Virus record (IMG/VR): IMGVR_UViG_3300044568_003163 | Location: 78,879 to 142,878 of that record | DNA from: a virus | Strand: one strand, 5' to 3' | Length of the DNA: 64,000 nt | In this document: piece after piece, positions 33,900 to 41,923 of the stretch | How positions within the stretch are numbered: the first letter of the stretch is position 1 | Layout: every line of letters begins with the position of its first letter | The notes under the pieces: generated by a model | Told to the model about the DNA's origin: nothing | Seen by the model: only the letters and a program-made list of their open reading frames with translations | The model's database searches: none | Translations under genes and position numbers: made by a program

Positions 33900-34643
33900 T
33901 TATTTAGTATTTCTTTTTAACCACTGATTAAATGATTCGGTTATTTTAGTTAGGGTTGCTTTATACGTAGCCTTAAAATCTTTTGGTTCTTGAATATAAC
34001 CTTCGGCAGTTTCGTCATGTAAATCAGAAGTCCATTGCCAATGAAAACATAATTCATTAGGCACATCAAATCCATAAAATTTAAGGACTTGCTTTTGTTT
34101 TTCTAATTCCGTACCGCCATTCCAATTGTGACCAGTTAAAACAATACCAGCTAATTTACCTTCTAAAATATTATTTTCTTCTAGGGTAGTCCATCGATTT
34201 TCTAACCAATTTAAGCGTTCGATTAGTTTTTGATAGACTGCGTTAACTGAACCCCATCGAATCGAACCTAAAAATATAACGGCATCAGCTTCTAATAAAG
34301 GTTTGCTCACTTTCCAAAGTTCATCGTCTTTGTGATTAATAGAAGCCCAACAACGATGACATCCACTCGGATTTTTAGTTGCATCTTTTAGTATGGAATC
34401 TTTTACTCCACATGAATTTCCTTTTGAAGTAGAAACATTACCTTCGCATTGATAGATGTGCAATTTAGTAACGTCGACAATTTCGCAAGTAGATGAACCT
34501 AATTCATCTTGAATCATTTGTGCCAATTGAGAGGACTTAGGAATATCATCACTACCTTCCCATCGAGTCGATGTGGTAAGTAGGAGTACCTTCTTTCCTC
34601 TGAGATGAGTGGTCAATCTTTGTAAATCGTGGTTGCTATTCAT
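33900..34643 (-). CDS. Flavodoxin-like NAD(P)H-dependent FMN reductase, 247 aa
   Basis: The N-terminal strand KVLLLTTSTRWEGSDDIPKSS corresponds to the FMN phosphate loop region. GCHRCWASIN and ADAVIFLGSIRWGSVNAVYQK follow the pattern of multimeric flavodoxin/iron-sulfur flavoproteins, where W-S-x-N-A-x-x-K lines the flavin. The protein has no cassette leader. It would reduce flavin or quinones in the cytosol. Why it sits in the cassette is unclear; redox poise after injection is one possibility. Confidence 0.75.
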   Translation of the reverse strand: MNSNHDLQRLTTHLRGKKVLLLTTSTRWEGSDDIPKSSQLAQMIQDELGSSTCEIVDVTKLHIYQCEGNVSTSKGNSCGVKDSILKDATKNPSGCHRCWASINHKDDELWKVSKPLLEADAVIFLGSIRWGSVNAVYQKLIERLNWLENRWTTLEENNILEGKLAGIVLTGHNWNGGTELEKQKQVLKFYGFDVPNELCFHWQWTSDLHDETAEGYIQEPKDFKATYKATLTKITESFNQWLKRNTK

Positions 34644-34644
34644 A

Positions 34645-35295
34645 TTATTTAGATGTCCAAACTACTCCACCACCACCATCTTCGATATGGAATTTAGCTT
34701 TTGGATATTTTCTTTTCATGTCTTCGTATTTAGCCGGAATCAAGTCTCGGATTTTAATGTCATTTGATTGACCAACTACCTTTCCATATTCTAAAGCAAC
34801 AATAGACCAAGGTCCGTTATCACCAGTTTTTACGCCTTTCATCATCACTGCCCAAACTCCTTCGTTAACAACAGATTCGTTACGCATATCTGCTAGATAT
34901 GCATCGGTTAAATCGGTTATTAGGTCTAGCAATTCGTTTTTCTTATTAATATTTAACCCGGCCATATCGATAATATCATCGATTTCCTTTGCAACCTCTT
35001 TTACCTCTTTATCAGAGTTTCTATAATAATCGGTTAGAGACATTGCCTCATTAATAGAAGATTCATTATAAGGAATTACTCCTAATTTTTGATCGGCTTT
35101 AGCGATCATATCCTCTACCTTTTTACAAGCAGATTGAATGCCTTTTAAAGCAACAATCCATTTAGGAGCTGATATGTCCTTCTTTAATAGCTCATCGATT
35201 TTATCTTGAAGGTTAGTTATGTCACTCCCAATTTCATCAAAAATAAAATATTGACCTTCGTTTAAGAATTCTTCGTATGTTTGTAAGTTTTTCAT
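34645..35295 (-). CDS. Leader-bearing putative packaged protein, 216 aa
   Basis: The leader MKNLQTYEEFLNE is followed by helical segments (DIIDMAGLNINKKNELLDLI) and a C-terminal part ending FHIEDGGGGVVWTSK. Two NE-containing segments further in (SSINEAMSL and SVVNEGVWA) could be extra processing sites. No family recognised. Confidence 0.76.
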   Translation of the reverse strand: MKNLQTYEEFLNEGQYFIFDEIGSDITNLQDKIDELLKKDISAPKWIVALKGIQSACKKVEDMIAKADQKLGVIPYNESSINEAMSLTDYYRNSDKEVKEVAKEIDDIIDMAGLNINKKNELLDLITDLTDAYLADMRNESVVNEGVWAVMMKGVKTGDNGPWSIVALEYGKVVGQSNDIKIRDLIPAKYEDMKRKYPKAKFHIEDGGGGVVWTSK

Positions 35296-35693
35296 TATTT
35301 GTAATTTTTATTTAAGTACCAATTAATATCCTCTTTAGCATAACCTAAAAGCTCGCCAATTCTTTTGCTCTCCTGTTTAGTAGCCTCATATGATAAATAT
35401 CCGCCATATTTATTAGCAATCTTTGCTAATTCTTTAGCTTTTTTCTCGGCACCTTTATTAAAATAAATATAAGCGTCGAATGGATTTCCTGGTAATTTGA
35501 TTGTTCCTAAGTTGTGAGTCTTAACCAAATCCCAAAATTCATCTATACTTAAATCAACTGTGGTTTTTAAAGTAATAAATCCTAAATCTCTCTTTCCGTC
35601 TATAACAGTTTGTACCGCACTTTTATCTCGGTGGGCTTCTTCTGCCTTAATAGTTTCGTTTACGAATTCGTCGTATGTAGGAATGTGTTTCAT
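35295..35693 (-). CDS. Leader-bearing putative packaged protein, 132 aa
   Basis: It starts MKHIPTYDEFVNE. The body is helical and basic, with FNKGAEKKAKELAKIANKYG, and ends NWYLNKNYK. No family recognised. Both ends overlap neighbours by a base (TAATG). Confidence 0.76.
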   Translation of the reverse strand: MKHIPTYDEFVNETIKAEEAHRDKSAVQTVIDGKRDLGFITLKTTVDLSIDEFWDLVKTHNLGTIKLPGNPFDAYIYFNKGAEKKAKELAKIANKYGGYLSYEATKQESKRIGELLGYAKEDINWYLNKNYK

Positions 35694-36232
35694 TATATTT
35701 TTCCGGCTTTTACTCTATCTCTAGAAACGCTGTTGATGTATTTTAATTCATCTGCATTTAGTTTAGGAGCAATTAGTTTTTTCCATTGACCTTCTTGTTT
35801 AGCTCTTGGTAATTGCAAAAATTCAATAACGTCTTGGTCATCTTTTAACTTGCTAATTATCGATTGGACTGCTTTATCTCGCCAATGTTCTTTCCACCAC
35901 ATTTTCAAATCATCAACTGGGTGAAAATCTACTCTATTAGCTAACAGTGCAATTTGTCCTCCAATTGCAGCAGCCTGTAACATAAGGATTGCAGTCATTG
36001 CATCTTCATTTAAGAATTCTTCGGATTCTTTTAAATATCCTTCGTCACTCCAACCAGCTATAAAAGAGATATCTCCTTTTGCTCGGCCTTCTAAAAATTT
36101 CACCTTTGTATTTTGATTTTTACCTAAATCAATAACTTCAAATTTACCTAATTTAGGGTGAGTGTAAATTTTGCCAACGATAAAATTAGATTTCTCGTTT
36201 AAGAATTCCTCGTATGTTTGTAAGTTTCTCAT
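35693..36232 (-). CDS. Leader-bearing putative packaged protein with a second internal LNE site, 179 aa
   Basis: The leader MRNLQTYEEFLNE is followed by a short beta domain (about 15-65) with YTHPKLGKFEVIDLGKNQN. A second site ESEEFLNED at about 71-79 follows, and then a hydrophobic-helical domain (MTAILMLQAAAIGGQIALLAN) with a basic C-terminus. Two leader-like sites suggest it is cut into two pieces. No family recognised. Confidence 0.76.
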   Translation of the reverse strand: MRNLQTYEEFLNEKSNFIVGKIYTHPKLGKFEVIDLGKNQNTKVKFLEGRAKGDISFIAGWSDEGYLKESEEFLNEDAMTAILMLQAAAIGGQIALLANRVDFHPVDDLKMWWKEHWRDKAVQSIISKLKDDQDVIEFLQLPRAKQEGQWKKLIAPKLNADELKYINSVSRDRVKAGKI

Positions 36233-36366
36233 TATCTTCCTTGTCCTTTGTATTTTTTAGGCTTTTCTTCTTTAGGCCCAAAGTGTTTTTTGGCTTTGCC
36301 AGTACTCTTCGTTTTAGTTATCTTAACCGAAGTAGTTGTAGTTGATTTGCTTTTAGTAGCGGCCAT
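36232..36366 (-). CDS. Small strongly basic protein, 44 aa
   Basis: ATG at 36366 gives 44 residues with about 14 lysines (MAATKSKSTTTTSVKITKTK...), ending YKGQGR, and overlaps the next ATG (TAATG). It has no leader. Such Lys-rich peptides condense or coat DNA; in the cassette it may be packaged with the genome. Function is inferred from composition. Confidence 0.68.
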   Translation of the reverse strand: MAATKSKSTTTTSVKITKTKSTGKAKKHFGPKEEKPKKYKGQGR

Positions 36367-36412
36367 GGTGTTACATGATATTTTTATTTTTGCGTTTTAT
36401 TCATTTAGAGTT

Positions 36413-36436
36413 CACCAGATAAACGATTTACTGGTG
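36413..36436. other. Inverted repeat, possible RNA hairpin
   Basis: CACCAG (36413-36418) and CTGGTG (36431-36436) flank TAAA-CGA-TTTA with one bulged base, giving about 10 pairs. It lies in the 141-bp gap between the 138-aa and 44-aa genes. No T run follows on the minus strand, so it looks more like a processing or regulatory hairpin than a classical terminator. Confidence 0.45.
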
Positions 36437-36507
36437 TTATAATACCTACTAACCAGAGAACAATTTTTAAACGTGGATTACACGATTTCTCTTACTAATC
36501 AGTGGTT

Positions 36508-36924
36508 TTATTGTATGTCTTCTTTTCTGTATTCTGGTGCAATTGTTGCAGCCGGTAATTGAGTAGCTAAATCAGTCGTACCTTCATTAACCGTAGCCTT
36601 ATAACCAAATTTTGATCGTAAAGCTTTAATTGCGGCAATAGCCTTTGCTTCATCTTCGAAGGAGTCGTCCATAAAAATAGAAATTTGTTCAGGTGCTAAA
36701 TCTTCAGCACCGTTTTTCATTTTTAAAGGCGATATAGTAACATTAACAATAGCGGCAAAGTTATTTCTCATTGTTCCCGCAACTCCACCCTCAACAACTA
36801 CACATTGATTTTCATCGAAGTGTAGTGCGTCTTTCCAACATGATTTCCATGTCTTATTAGCCGGAGTAGCTGATTGAAATTTAGCACCATCAGCTAAAAA
36901 TTCGTTTAGAGATTCATGTAACAT
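36508..36924 (-). CDS. Leader-bearing putative packaged protein, 138 aa
   Basis: The start MLHESLNEFLADGAK is the second leader style of the cassette. The rest is a mixed domain with VVEGGVAGTMRNNFAAIVNV and an acidic middle. No named family. A 141-bp gap follows before the basic 44-aa gene. Confidence 0.74.
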   Translation of the reverse strand: MLHESLNEFLADGAKFQSATPANKTWKSCWKDALHFDENQCVVVEGGVAGTMRNNFAAIVNVTISPLKMKNGAEDLAPEQISIFMDDSFEDEAKAIAAIKALRSKFGYKATVNEGTTDLATQLPAATIAPEYRKEDIQ

Positions 36925-36927
36925 AAT

Positions 36928-37263
36928 CTATTTAGGTGACCATTCTTTTTTGTCAAAATCTTCGATGTTTAACATGGCTTGTATCGACTTTTCAAAATGA
37001 ATATTTACTCGACCCCAAAAAAATCCAGTAGTAGGAGCAAATTCCGTATTCCAAAATTTACGATCTCTCAATCTATCCAAACAATCTTTTGTAACTCCTT
37101 TTGGATCGTCATAGACGATATTAAGATAGCCATTTACATCCTCAGTTCTAAACTTAATTTTACTAGAAAATCCATGTAAAGCTTGTAAGATGTCAATTAA
37201 ATCATTTGCAGTTCCTCTACCTTCATTTAAGAAAGTTTCTAGTGATTCGTGTAATGAGCTCAT
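36928..37263 (-). CDS. Leader-bearing putative packaged protein, 111 aa
   Basis: The leader MSSLHESLETFLNE is followed by a compact domain (LIDILQALHGFSSKIKFRTE; FAPTTGFFWGRVNIHFEKS). No family recognised. Start overlaps the upstream stop (TAATG-type). Confidence 0.74.
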   Translation of the reverse strand: MSSLHESLETFLNEGRGTANDLIDILQALHGFSSKIKFRTEDVNGYLNIVYDDPKGVTKDCLDRLRDRKFWNTEFAPTTGFFWGRVNIHFEKSIQAMLNIEDFDKKEWSPK

Positions 37264-37700
37264 TATTTGATGTATTTTTTTCTAATAATTTCCTCAGCCT
37301 TTTCAATCTCTTTCGGAGACCAACCATAGAGCTTACCTATCTCGGTGGCAACCTCTAATGGGTCGTCTGAAGTCTTAAATTGATTGATGTGCATTTTAAT
37401 GGTTGCATCATTTACCGGTTGTTTGCTCTCATTTAAGAAGGCTTCAAAGCTTTCCATAAGATTACTTGATTCGCTCACTTCTGCTTCATATACAGTTCCT
37501 ATTACATCACTAGCATTACTAAATTTCTTAATGTGACTACTCACATCCTTTAGCTTTTTGATAATAGCATCTAATTCTTTAGGGTCAACATCATTACCGG
37601 AAGTAACTCGATCGGTAAATACATTTAACTTTATGCGAGCTACGAATAGTTCGGTTTTGACTACATCTTTCGGTAATCGATAGAAAGTTCCTTCGTTCAT
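37263..37700 (-). CDS. Putative packaged protein with an internal leader-like site, 145 aa
   Basis: I start at the ATG at 37700 (MNEGTFYRLPKDV), because the longer frame to 37757 overlaps the HExxH gene. At residue 82 the sequence MESFEAFLNESK occurs, a full cassette leader inside the protein, beginning with a methionine at 37457. This could be two proteins joined, a cleavable fusion, or a nested second start giving a 64-aa product. The C-terminal part is helical (EVATEIGKLYGWSPKEIEKA). No family recognised. Confidence 0.68.
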   Translation of the reverse strand: MNEGTFYRLPKDVVKTELFVARIKLNVFTDRVTSGNDVDPKELDAIIKKLKDVSSHIKKFSNASDVIGTVYEAEVSESSNLMESFEAFLNESKQPVNDATIKMHINQFKTSDDPLEVATEIGKLYGWSPKEIEKAEEIIRKKYIK

Positions 37701-37704
37701 AATA

Positions 37705-38085
37705 TTATTTCTTGCTCCAAAGTAAATCTGAAAAATCCGAGTACATGTACTTGTCAATTAGAGAATTCTCTAGTTTTTTAAATTTTTGTTGTTGGTCAGC
37801 TTTACCTAAATAAGGATTTCCTTCGGTTTGAAGTTTTATCTGATGAGTTAATTCATGTAAGATAGCTTGTTCCGGATCAACCATTCTCGACAAATCAAAT
37901 GAGATATAAAGAGCTTGATTTGTCTTAGCATTGTAAGAAGTACATGCACCACCATGAGCAACCTTTTCAAATTTCAAAGGTAATTCCTTAACTCTCTCAG
38001 CTTTACATACCGCAGAATAGTAAGCCTTAACATTAGCTTGACTAACGGCTTCATTAAGAAACTCTTCTAATGATTCGTGTAACAT
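37705..38085 (-). CDS. Leader-bearing protein with HExxH metalloprotease-like motif, 126 aa
   Basis: The leader MLHESLEEFLNE is followed by a domain with AILHELTHQIKLQTEGNPY, a HExxH motif with a possible later ligand, as in zincin proteases. The remaining length is short, so this may be a minimal protease or a metal-binding protein. If active it would cut host or capsid proteins. It starts 2 bases after the 67-aa gene. Confidence 0.72.
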   Translation of the reverse strand: MLHESLEEFLNEAVSQANVKAYYSAVCKAERVKELPLKFEKVAHGGACTSYNAKTNQALYISFDLSRMVDPEQAILHELTHQIKLQTEGNPYLGKADQQQKFKKLENSLIDKYMYSDFSDLLWSKK

Positions 38086-38087
38086 AA

Positions 38088-38291
38088 TTATTTCTTTTGT
38101 TCTAAGCCATCACTATAAGCCCAACGAATAGCTGAAAATACATCAGCAGCTAAAGGAGAATTAAATGTCGAACCTTTCATTGACAACCCGAATTTCTTAA
38201 ATTGTTTAAATGCCTGAATAGCATATTCTCTCGCTTCATCATCACCGGAAGATTCAATTAAATACTCGTCGTATGTTGGTAAGTTTTTCAT
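38088..38291 (-). CDS. Leader-bearing putative packaged protein, 67 aa
   Basis: It starts MKNLPTYDEYLIE, the cassette leader with an L-I-E end. The rest is one helical domain (AREYAIQAFKQFKKFGLS) and a basic tail. First gene of the cassette. No family recognised. Confidence 0.72.
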   Translation of the reverse strand: MKNLPTYDEYLIESSGDDEAREYAIQAFKQFKKFGLSMKGSTFNSPLAADVFSAIRWAYSDGLEQKK

Positions 38292-38345
38292 TGTAGCAAC
38301 TTCTTTTTTATTATGTATCTCAGACTCCCTCGATTAGCTATCGAA

Positions 38346-38714
38346 CTATTTCCCAGTTTTCTTCAAGTCCTGAGGCCCCGAGGAGGCTTTTTCCGCAGCC
38401 AACACCTCAACGGCACTAATCAAATCGACGACCTCTTGACAGTCCTCGTATTCCTCCTCTTCTACTCGATGGTCTAAAATCTTACCTAAAGCCGTAATAG
38501 CATCAGTCAATCGGATAGACACCCATACTGACGAATAAGTTTCAATACACCAGATTTCCAAACACATATCGGTCGTACTCCGGAATTCTAACATCCGCTT
38601 ACACCCGAGTACAATTTGACTATGAATAAATGATTTATCTTTAATAGCATTCTCCACTTCATCCAATGTCTTACAATAGAGACGAGTCCACTTTTGTTCC
38701 TTAGTTATAACCAT
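38346..38714 (-). CDS. Hypothetical protein, 122 aa, GC-richer codon use
   Basis: A mixed alpha/beta protein starting MVITKEQKWTRLYCKTLDEVE, with three cysteines and an acidic stretch (HRVEEEEYEDCQEV). The third codon positions are visibly richer in G and C than in the neighbouring cassette, as are the next two genes. Not recognised. No leader. Confidence 0.68.
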   Translation of the reverse strand: MVITKEQKWTRLYCKTLDEVENAIKDKSFIHSQIVLGCKRMLEFRSTTDMCLEIWCIETYSSVWVSIRLTDAITALGKILDHRVEEEEYEDCQEVVDLISAVEVLAAEKASSGPQDLKKTGK

Positions 38715-38812
38715 GTTCTACCGATGATTAAACCTGTCAGCAACCCTGCTAGATAGGTAATTAACATGAGCCTAATCCAGAAAGAAGGCGTTTTTACTTT
38801 TATGTGTATCAT
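38705..38812 (-). CDS. Membrane micropeptide, 35 aa
   Basis: ATG at 38812 opens 35 codons (MIHIKVKTPSFWIRLMLITY...) with one hydrophobic span at about 16-30, and its stop overlaps the next ATG. Overlap with the real gene supports it. Confidence 0.52.
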   Translation of the reverse strand: MIHIKVKTPSFWIRLMLITYLAGLLTGLIIGRTWL

Positions 38813-38837
38813 ATTATATGTATCGCATTACAACTGA

Positions 38838-39218
38838 TTAAGATGAGCAAGCGGTGTAGTACATGATACAAATAACAACCGCATGTAAGAATTGGTCGAA
38901 TCCAAATAAAATCCAATGCCATTTAGAGGCTGGAGATTGTACAATTGGAAACCATACATTCATCCGACCTTTCCATAAGTCAATCAGAAAATGCGATAAC
39001 AATTGAAACATAACCAAATTAAACCAAAGGGCGAAGGTCATCTGACCAAATGCTAATACAATAGCCATGAGGGTAGCATGAACGGCAGCATGGGCAAAGA
39101 TAGGGAGTAGAGGCTTACCGACAGCTTTAGCATTAAGCATCCAAGAGGTCGATAACCAAGTAAAGTCAGCTAAAAAGTGACAGAAGAAGAGGGCAATAAG
39201 TAAGTAGCAATTATCCAT
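38838..39218 (-). CDS. DUF3307-like membrane protein, 126 aa
   Basis: The start LIALFFCHFLADFTWLSTSW, followed by a His-containing segment HAAVHATLMAIVLAF and SHFLIDLWKG, matches the DUF3307 membrane family pattern (histidines and aspartates inside the spans). Three to four hydrophobic segments are visible. Function of the family is unknown. It is the first gene below the gene-free block. Confidence 0.72.
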   Translation of the reverse strand: MDNCYLLIALFFCHFLADFTWLSTSWMLNAKAVGKPLLPIFAHAAVHATLMAIVLAFGQMTFALWFNLVMFQLLSHFLIDLWKGRMNVWFPIVQSPASKWHWILFGFDQFLHAVVICIMYYTACSS

Positions 39219-40201
39219 AGAGTATTAATTTATAGTAATTATATGAAGGCGCCGCGGATGAGTTTCGAGGGCCACTCGAATTCCCTGAAAAAAATTTTAT
39301 GACAGTGATTTTAGGCCGAAAGTTTAACCAGTGTTAGGGTTGGGCTTTAGCCGGCCACAGATCTATTTCCAGAGCGAAAAGTGCCTGGAATTGCATGCCC
39401 ACAGGGCCCGGCACAAATCCTCCGCGTCATTAACGCAACTCAGGGATCCTATGACCTGAGGCCTTTCTAGCTTCTCAAAAAGTCACCTCGGGAAAAGTTG
39501 ATAGCTAGGTCACTTTCTCCACTCTCTTCGACCTCGAGCTCTCTTAGGCTACTCGCCACCTTCTCTACCCTAATCCTCCCTTCTACTCCCTCAAGGTGTA
39601 GCACCTCTACTCTCCTACCCTACTTCTACTCTTAAGGCTACCTACCTCTCTACCCCTCTACTCTCTTAGACCTTCCTCTACTAGCTACTACACTCTTATT
39701 GCCTATTTGCCTTTCTACTACGCTACGCTTACTCTATAAAGAGAGCCTACCTATACGTATGTAATGCACTCTATACGAGAGCCTCTATCTAGTGTGTAGT
39801 GTTAGGTAGTTATAACAGGTGAAGGTGGCAAGGGTAGGGAGTGATGTAGGAGTACGTACACTAGGGTGGTGGTAGAGCCTCGCTACCCTACGAGTGTTGT
39901 GGACTGGTAAGGTTAGAAGGCTGCTGACTGGTACGTACCTGAGTGGCTACCTGTCTGGTACGTGTCTGAGGTGACTGCCAGGGTCAACCTGGGTGGTCCT
40001 AGACAGTCCCTGGGATGACCTAGGAGTGGTCCTGGAGGTACGTACCTGGAGTACGTGTCTAGAAGTGGTCCTAGAGTGGTCCCTGGAGAAAGTTAATATA
40101 TGGCCGTCTCGGAATGAACCTGGAGAAAGCCACTAAACCCCTCAAAGGCCATATATATTTGACTATATATGGCCTAAGATTCGATCAAATTAAAAAATCA
40201 C
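39219..40201. other. Gene-free block of unusual composition, possible origin or terminus region
   Basis: No convincing frame is found on either strand. On the plus strand the stretch 39500-39720 is pyrimidine-rich (repeated ctctac and ctaccc words). The stretch from about 39790 to 40090 is G/T-rich (repeated ggtgg, gtacgtac, tggtcctag words), a clear strand-composition switch near 39750. G+C is about half, against roughly one third in flanking genes. Palindromes such as ggcgcc, ccgcgg, tacgta and cctagg are frequent. A strong inverted repeat closes it (40147-40174). Confidence 0.8.
40147..40174. other. Perfect 11-bp inverted repeat
   Basis: GGCCATATATA (40147-40157) and TATATATGGCC (40164-40174) flank a six-base centre. 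A further tatatggcc copy lies at about 40096. It starts 28 bases after the stop of the 362-aa gene, but no T run follows on the minus strand, so it could be a weak terminator or a protein-binding site at the edge of the gene-free block. Confidence 0.8.
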
Positions 40202-41290
40202 TTAGAATGGTTGATTTAGGACCAAATTAGCGGTATCAAAGTTTTTGGCAAGTATATCACCTGCAACCATTTGTAAGTGTGTATCAGAATTGGCTTTTTT
40301 CTCAAAGCCATAATTATGTGATGCGAAATCAGTTACTCCATTAATGACATCCCATACTGAAACTCCTGTTCTTAGATTAGCCTTTTGTTTGGCATTTAAC
40401 TTAGTAGTATCTAAATTAGCACCATGTATTCTATTATATGTGTTTTTATGGCCTTTGAAAAACATCTCTAACTCATTTTGTTGGATATTAGAGTTATTAA
40501 GGAGTAAATTAGCACCTTGCTCTAGCTCTAATAGTGAGGCAGGAGTATTAATAGCTTCAATAACCTTTTGGTTAAATGCGGTAGGTACGAAATTCATTTT
40601 TTCGATACGTTCCATATGCTCATAAAATTCTTGCCATGTTCTTGCATCCATACTACGAAGATTGAAGGACTCATCGAATGCTCTTAAGACATTACCATTT
40701 GTACATACTAGACGGTCCATATAAGGGTCAGCCTGGAGTCCATTTGCCGTTCTGGCCAAAGATATACCAGTTTGAAATACCTCATTGGATAGGTTTTCCA
40801 CTTGGTGTTGATTACCTTGACCATTAATTGCTCTTATATAGATATTACCATTTCCTTTATTGAAATCGGTTGAGGTAATTTCCAAATTATGAGTATTGGC
40901 TAGACGTTCGAAAGTATCAAAGTATGTTTCAGCAGAGATAATGGCTGAAGCACCTTCTTTTTGTATACGTGAGATAATACGATCGGGTGTAACTGCTATA
41001 GTTACTTGCATAGACTTGTTTTGGCCAATTGCATTTTTTAGGGAATTTAAAAACATTTGAGCTCCATCTTCACCTACTGATGAGGTAAGATTTTTTAATC
41101 CAGTTGAGGAGAATCCTACTATCTGAAGTAAGTCTTTAATAGCTTGTCGGTCGACTCCTAATTTTAGACCATTGAATTCTACTAGGTCCATAGTAATAAA
41201 TCTTAAATCCGTAAGAGCAATAGTTTTTCTTAGGGGTTGATTGCGTAGGCTGGTTTCTTTGAAATTAGCGTACTGTGCTTGTGATATCAT
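40202..41290 (-). CDS. DUF932-like phage/plasmid protein, 362 aa
   Basis: The segments YMDRLVCTNGNVLRAF and SVWDVINGVTDFASHN resemble DUF932/phage-plasmid proteins, in which a conserved CxNG and a final W-x-x-x-N-x-x-T-x-x-x-x-H follow each other. The N-terminal half is mixed with VDRQAIKDLLQIVG. Members are widespread in phages and plasmids; their activity is unknown. It lies directly beside the gene-free block and may act there. The family call is by pattern only. Confidence 0.6.
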   Translation of the reverse strand: MISQAQYANFKETSLRNQPLRKTIALTDLRFITMDLVEFNGLKLGVDRQAIKDLLQIVGFSSTGLKNLTSSVGEDGAQMFLNSLKNAIGQNKSMQVTIAVTPDRIISRIQKEGASAIISAETYFDTFERLANTHNLEITSTDFNKGNGNIYIRAINGQGNQHQVENLSNEVFQTGISLARTANGLQADPYMDRLVCTNGNVLRAFDESFNLRSMDARTWQEFYEHMERIEKMNFVPTAFNQKVIEAINTPASLLELEQGANLLLNNSNIQQNELEMFFKGHKNTYNRIHGANLDTTKLNAKQKANLRTGVSVWDVINGVTDFASHNYGFEKKANSDTHLQMVAGDILAKNFDTANLVLNQPF

Positions 41291-41331
41291 ATTGAATGAA
41301 TTTTTTTGTGTCCTGATGGACTAGTTATGTA

Positions 41332-41607
41332 TTACAGTTTCGGTGCTTCAACTTTGGTACTTGGTTTTAACTTAATAAAGTAGGATGTTTCCATCGTAGA
41401 TACTCTAATAGATTTCTGACCATTTGTTTCGTCAAATACAACTGCTTTTACCGCTTCATATCCTTTGCATAAGTCTCTTACAAGGCCGATTGCAATGATA
41501 GGTTCTTTCGCATTGTTTTGAACCAATTGTTTGATTTTGAAATACTGATCTTTTCTTAAACGGTTAGTTACTGGAACCTCATCGTTAACACTTTCTGGTC
41601 TTGCCAT
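41332..41607 (-). CDS. Hypothetical protein, 91 aa
   Basis: A small basic N-terminal part (TNRLRKDQYFKIKQLVQNN) is followed by a beta-rich end. Possibly nucleic-acid binding. Not recognised. Between the 87-aa and 362-aa genes. Confidence 0.72.
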   Translation of the reverse strand: MARPESVNDEVPVTNRLRKDQYFKIKQLVQNNAKEPIIAIGLVRDLCKGYEAVKAVVFDETNGQKSIRVSTMETSYFIKLKPSTKVEAPKL

Positions 41608-41646
41608 AGTTTTCTTATTTTATATGATTAATTTGATAATTAGTTT

Positions 41647-41910
41647 TTAGTAAAAGTAGCCATTGTGAACAATTTGTATAGCTTGTTCGTATTGTTGACC
41701 GACTTTTTCTTGTCCTTCTGAACCTAAGTAAGAAGGAGTAATTTCTAAGATGCATGTTCCTTTAACAGTATCGATACTCACTAACTTTGACCTTAAGGTA
41801 GCAGAATGATTATCTGGACCGATTTTTCCTATTACGGATTGAAGGTCGTAAGCCATTCTGTTAATAGTTTGTTGTTGGTACTCAGCGAATTTTGAATCGG
41901 ACATAAACAT
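41647..41910 (-). CDS. Hypothetical protein, 87 aa
   Basis: Starts MFMSDSKFAEYQQQ (MSDSKF at the second methionine is an equally good start). Mixed fold. It is the first gene under class B module B2. Not recognised. Confidence 0.7.
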   Translation of the reverse strand: MFMSDSKFAEYQQQTINRMAYDLQSVIGKIGPDNHSATLRSKLVSIDTVKGTCILEITPSYLGSEGQEKVGQQYEQAIQIVHNGYFY

Positions 41911-41923
41911 AATATGTGTTTTT

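Noticed and set aside
37701-37757. Longer N-terminus for the 145-aa cassette protein
   Set aside because: It would overlap the HExxH gene by more than 50 bases; the ATG at 37700 gives a normal arrangement.
39219-40201. CRISPR array or IS element in the gene-free block
   Set aside because: Repeated words are short and irregular, without repeat-spacer order, terminal repeats or transposase.
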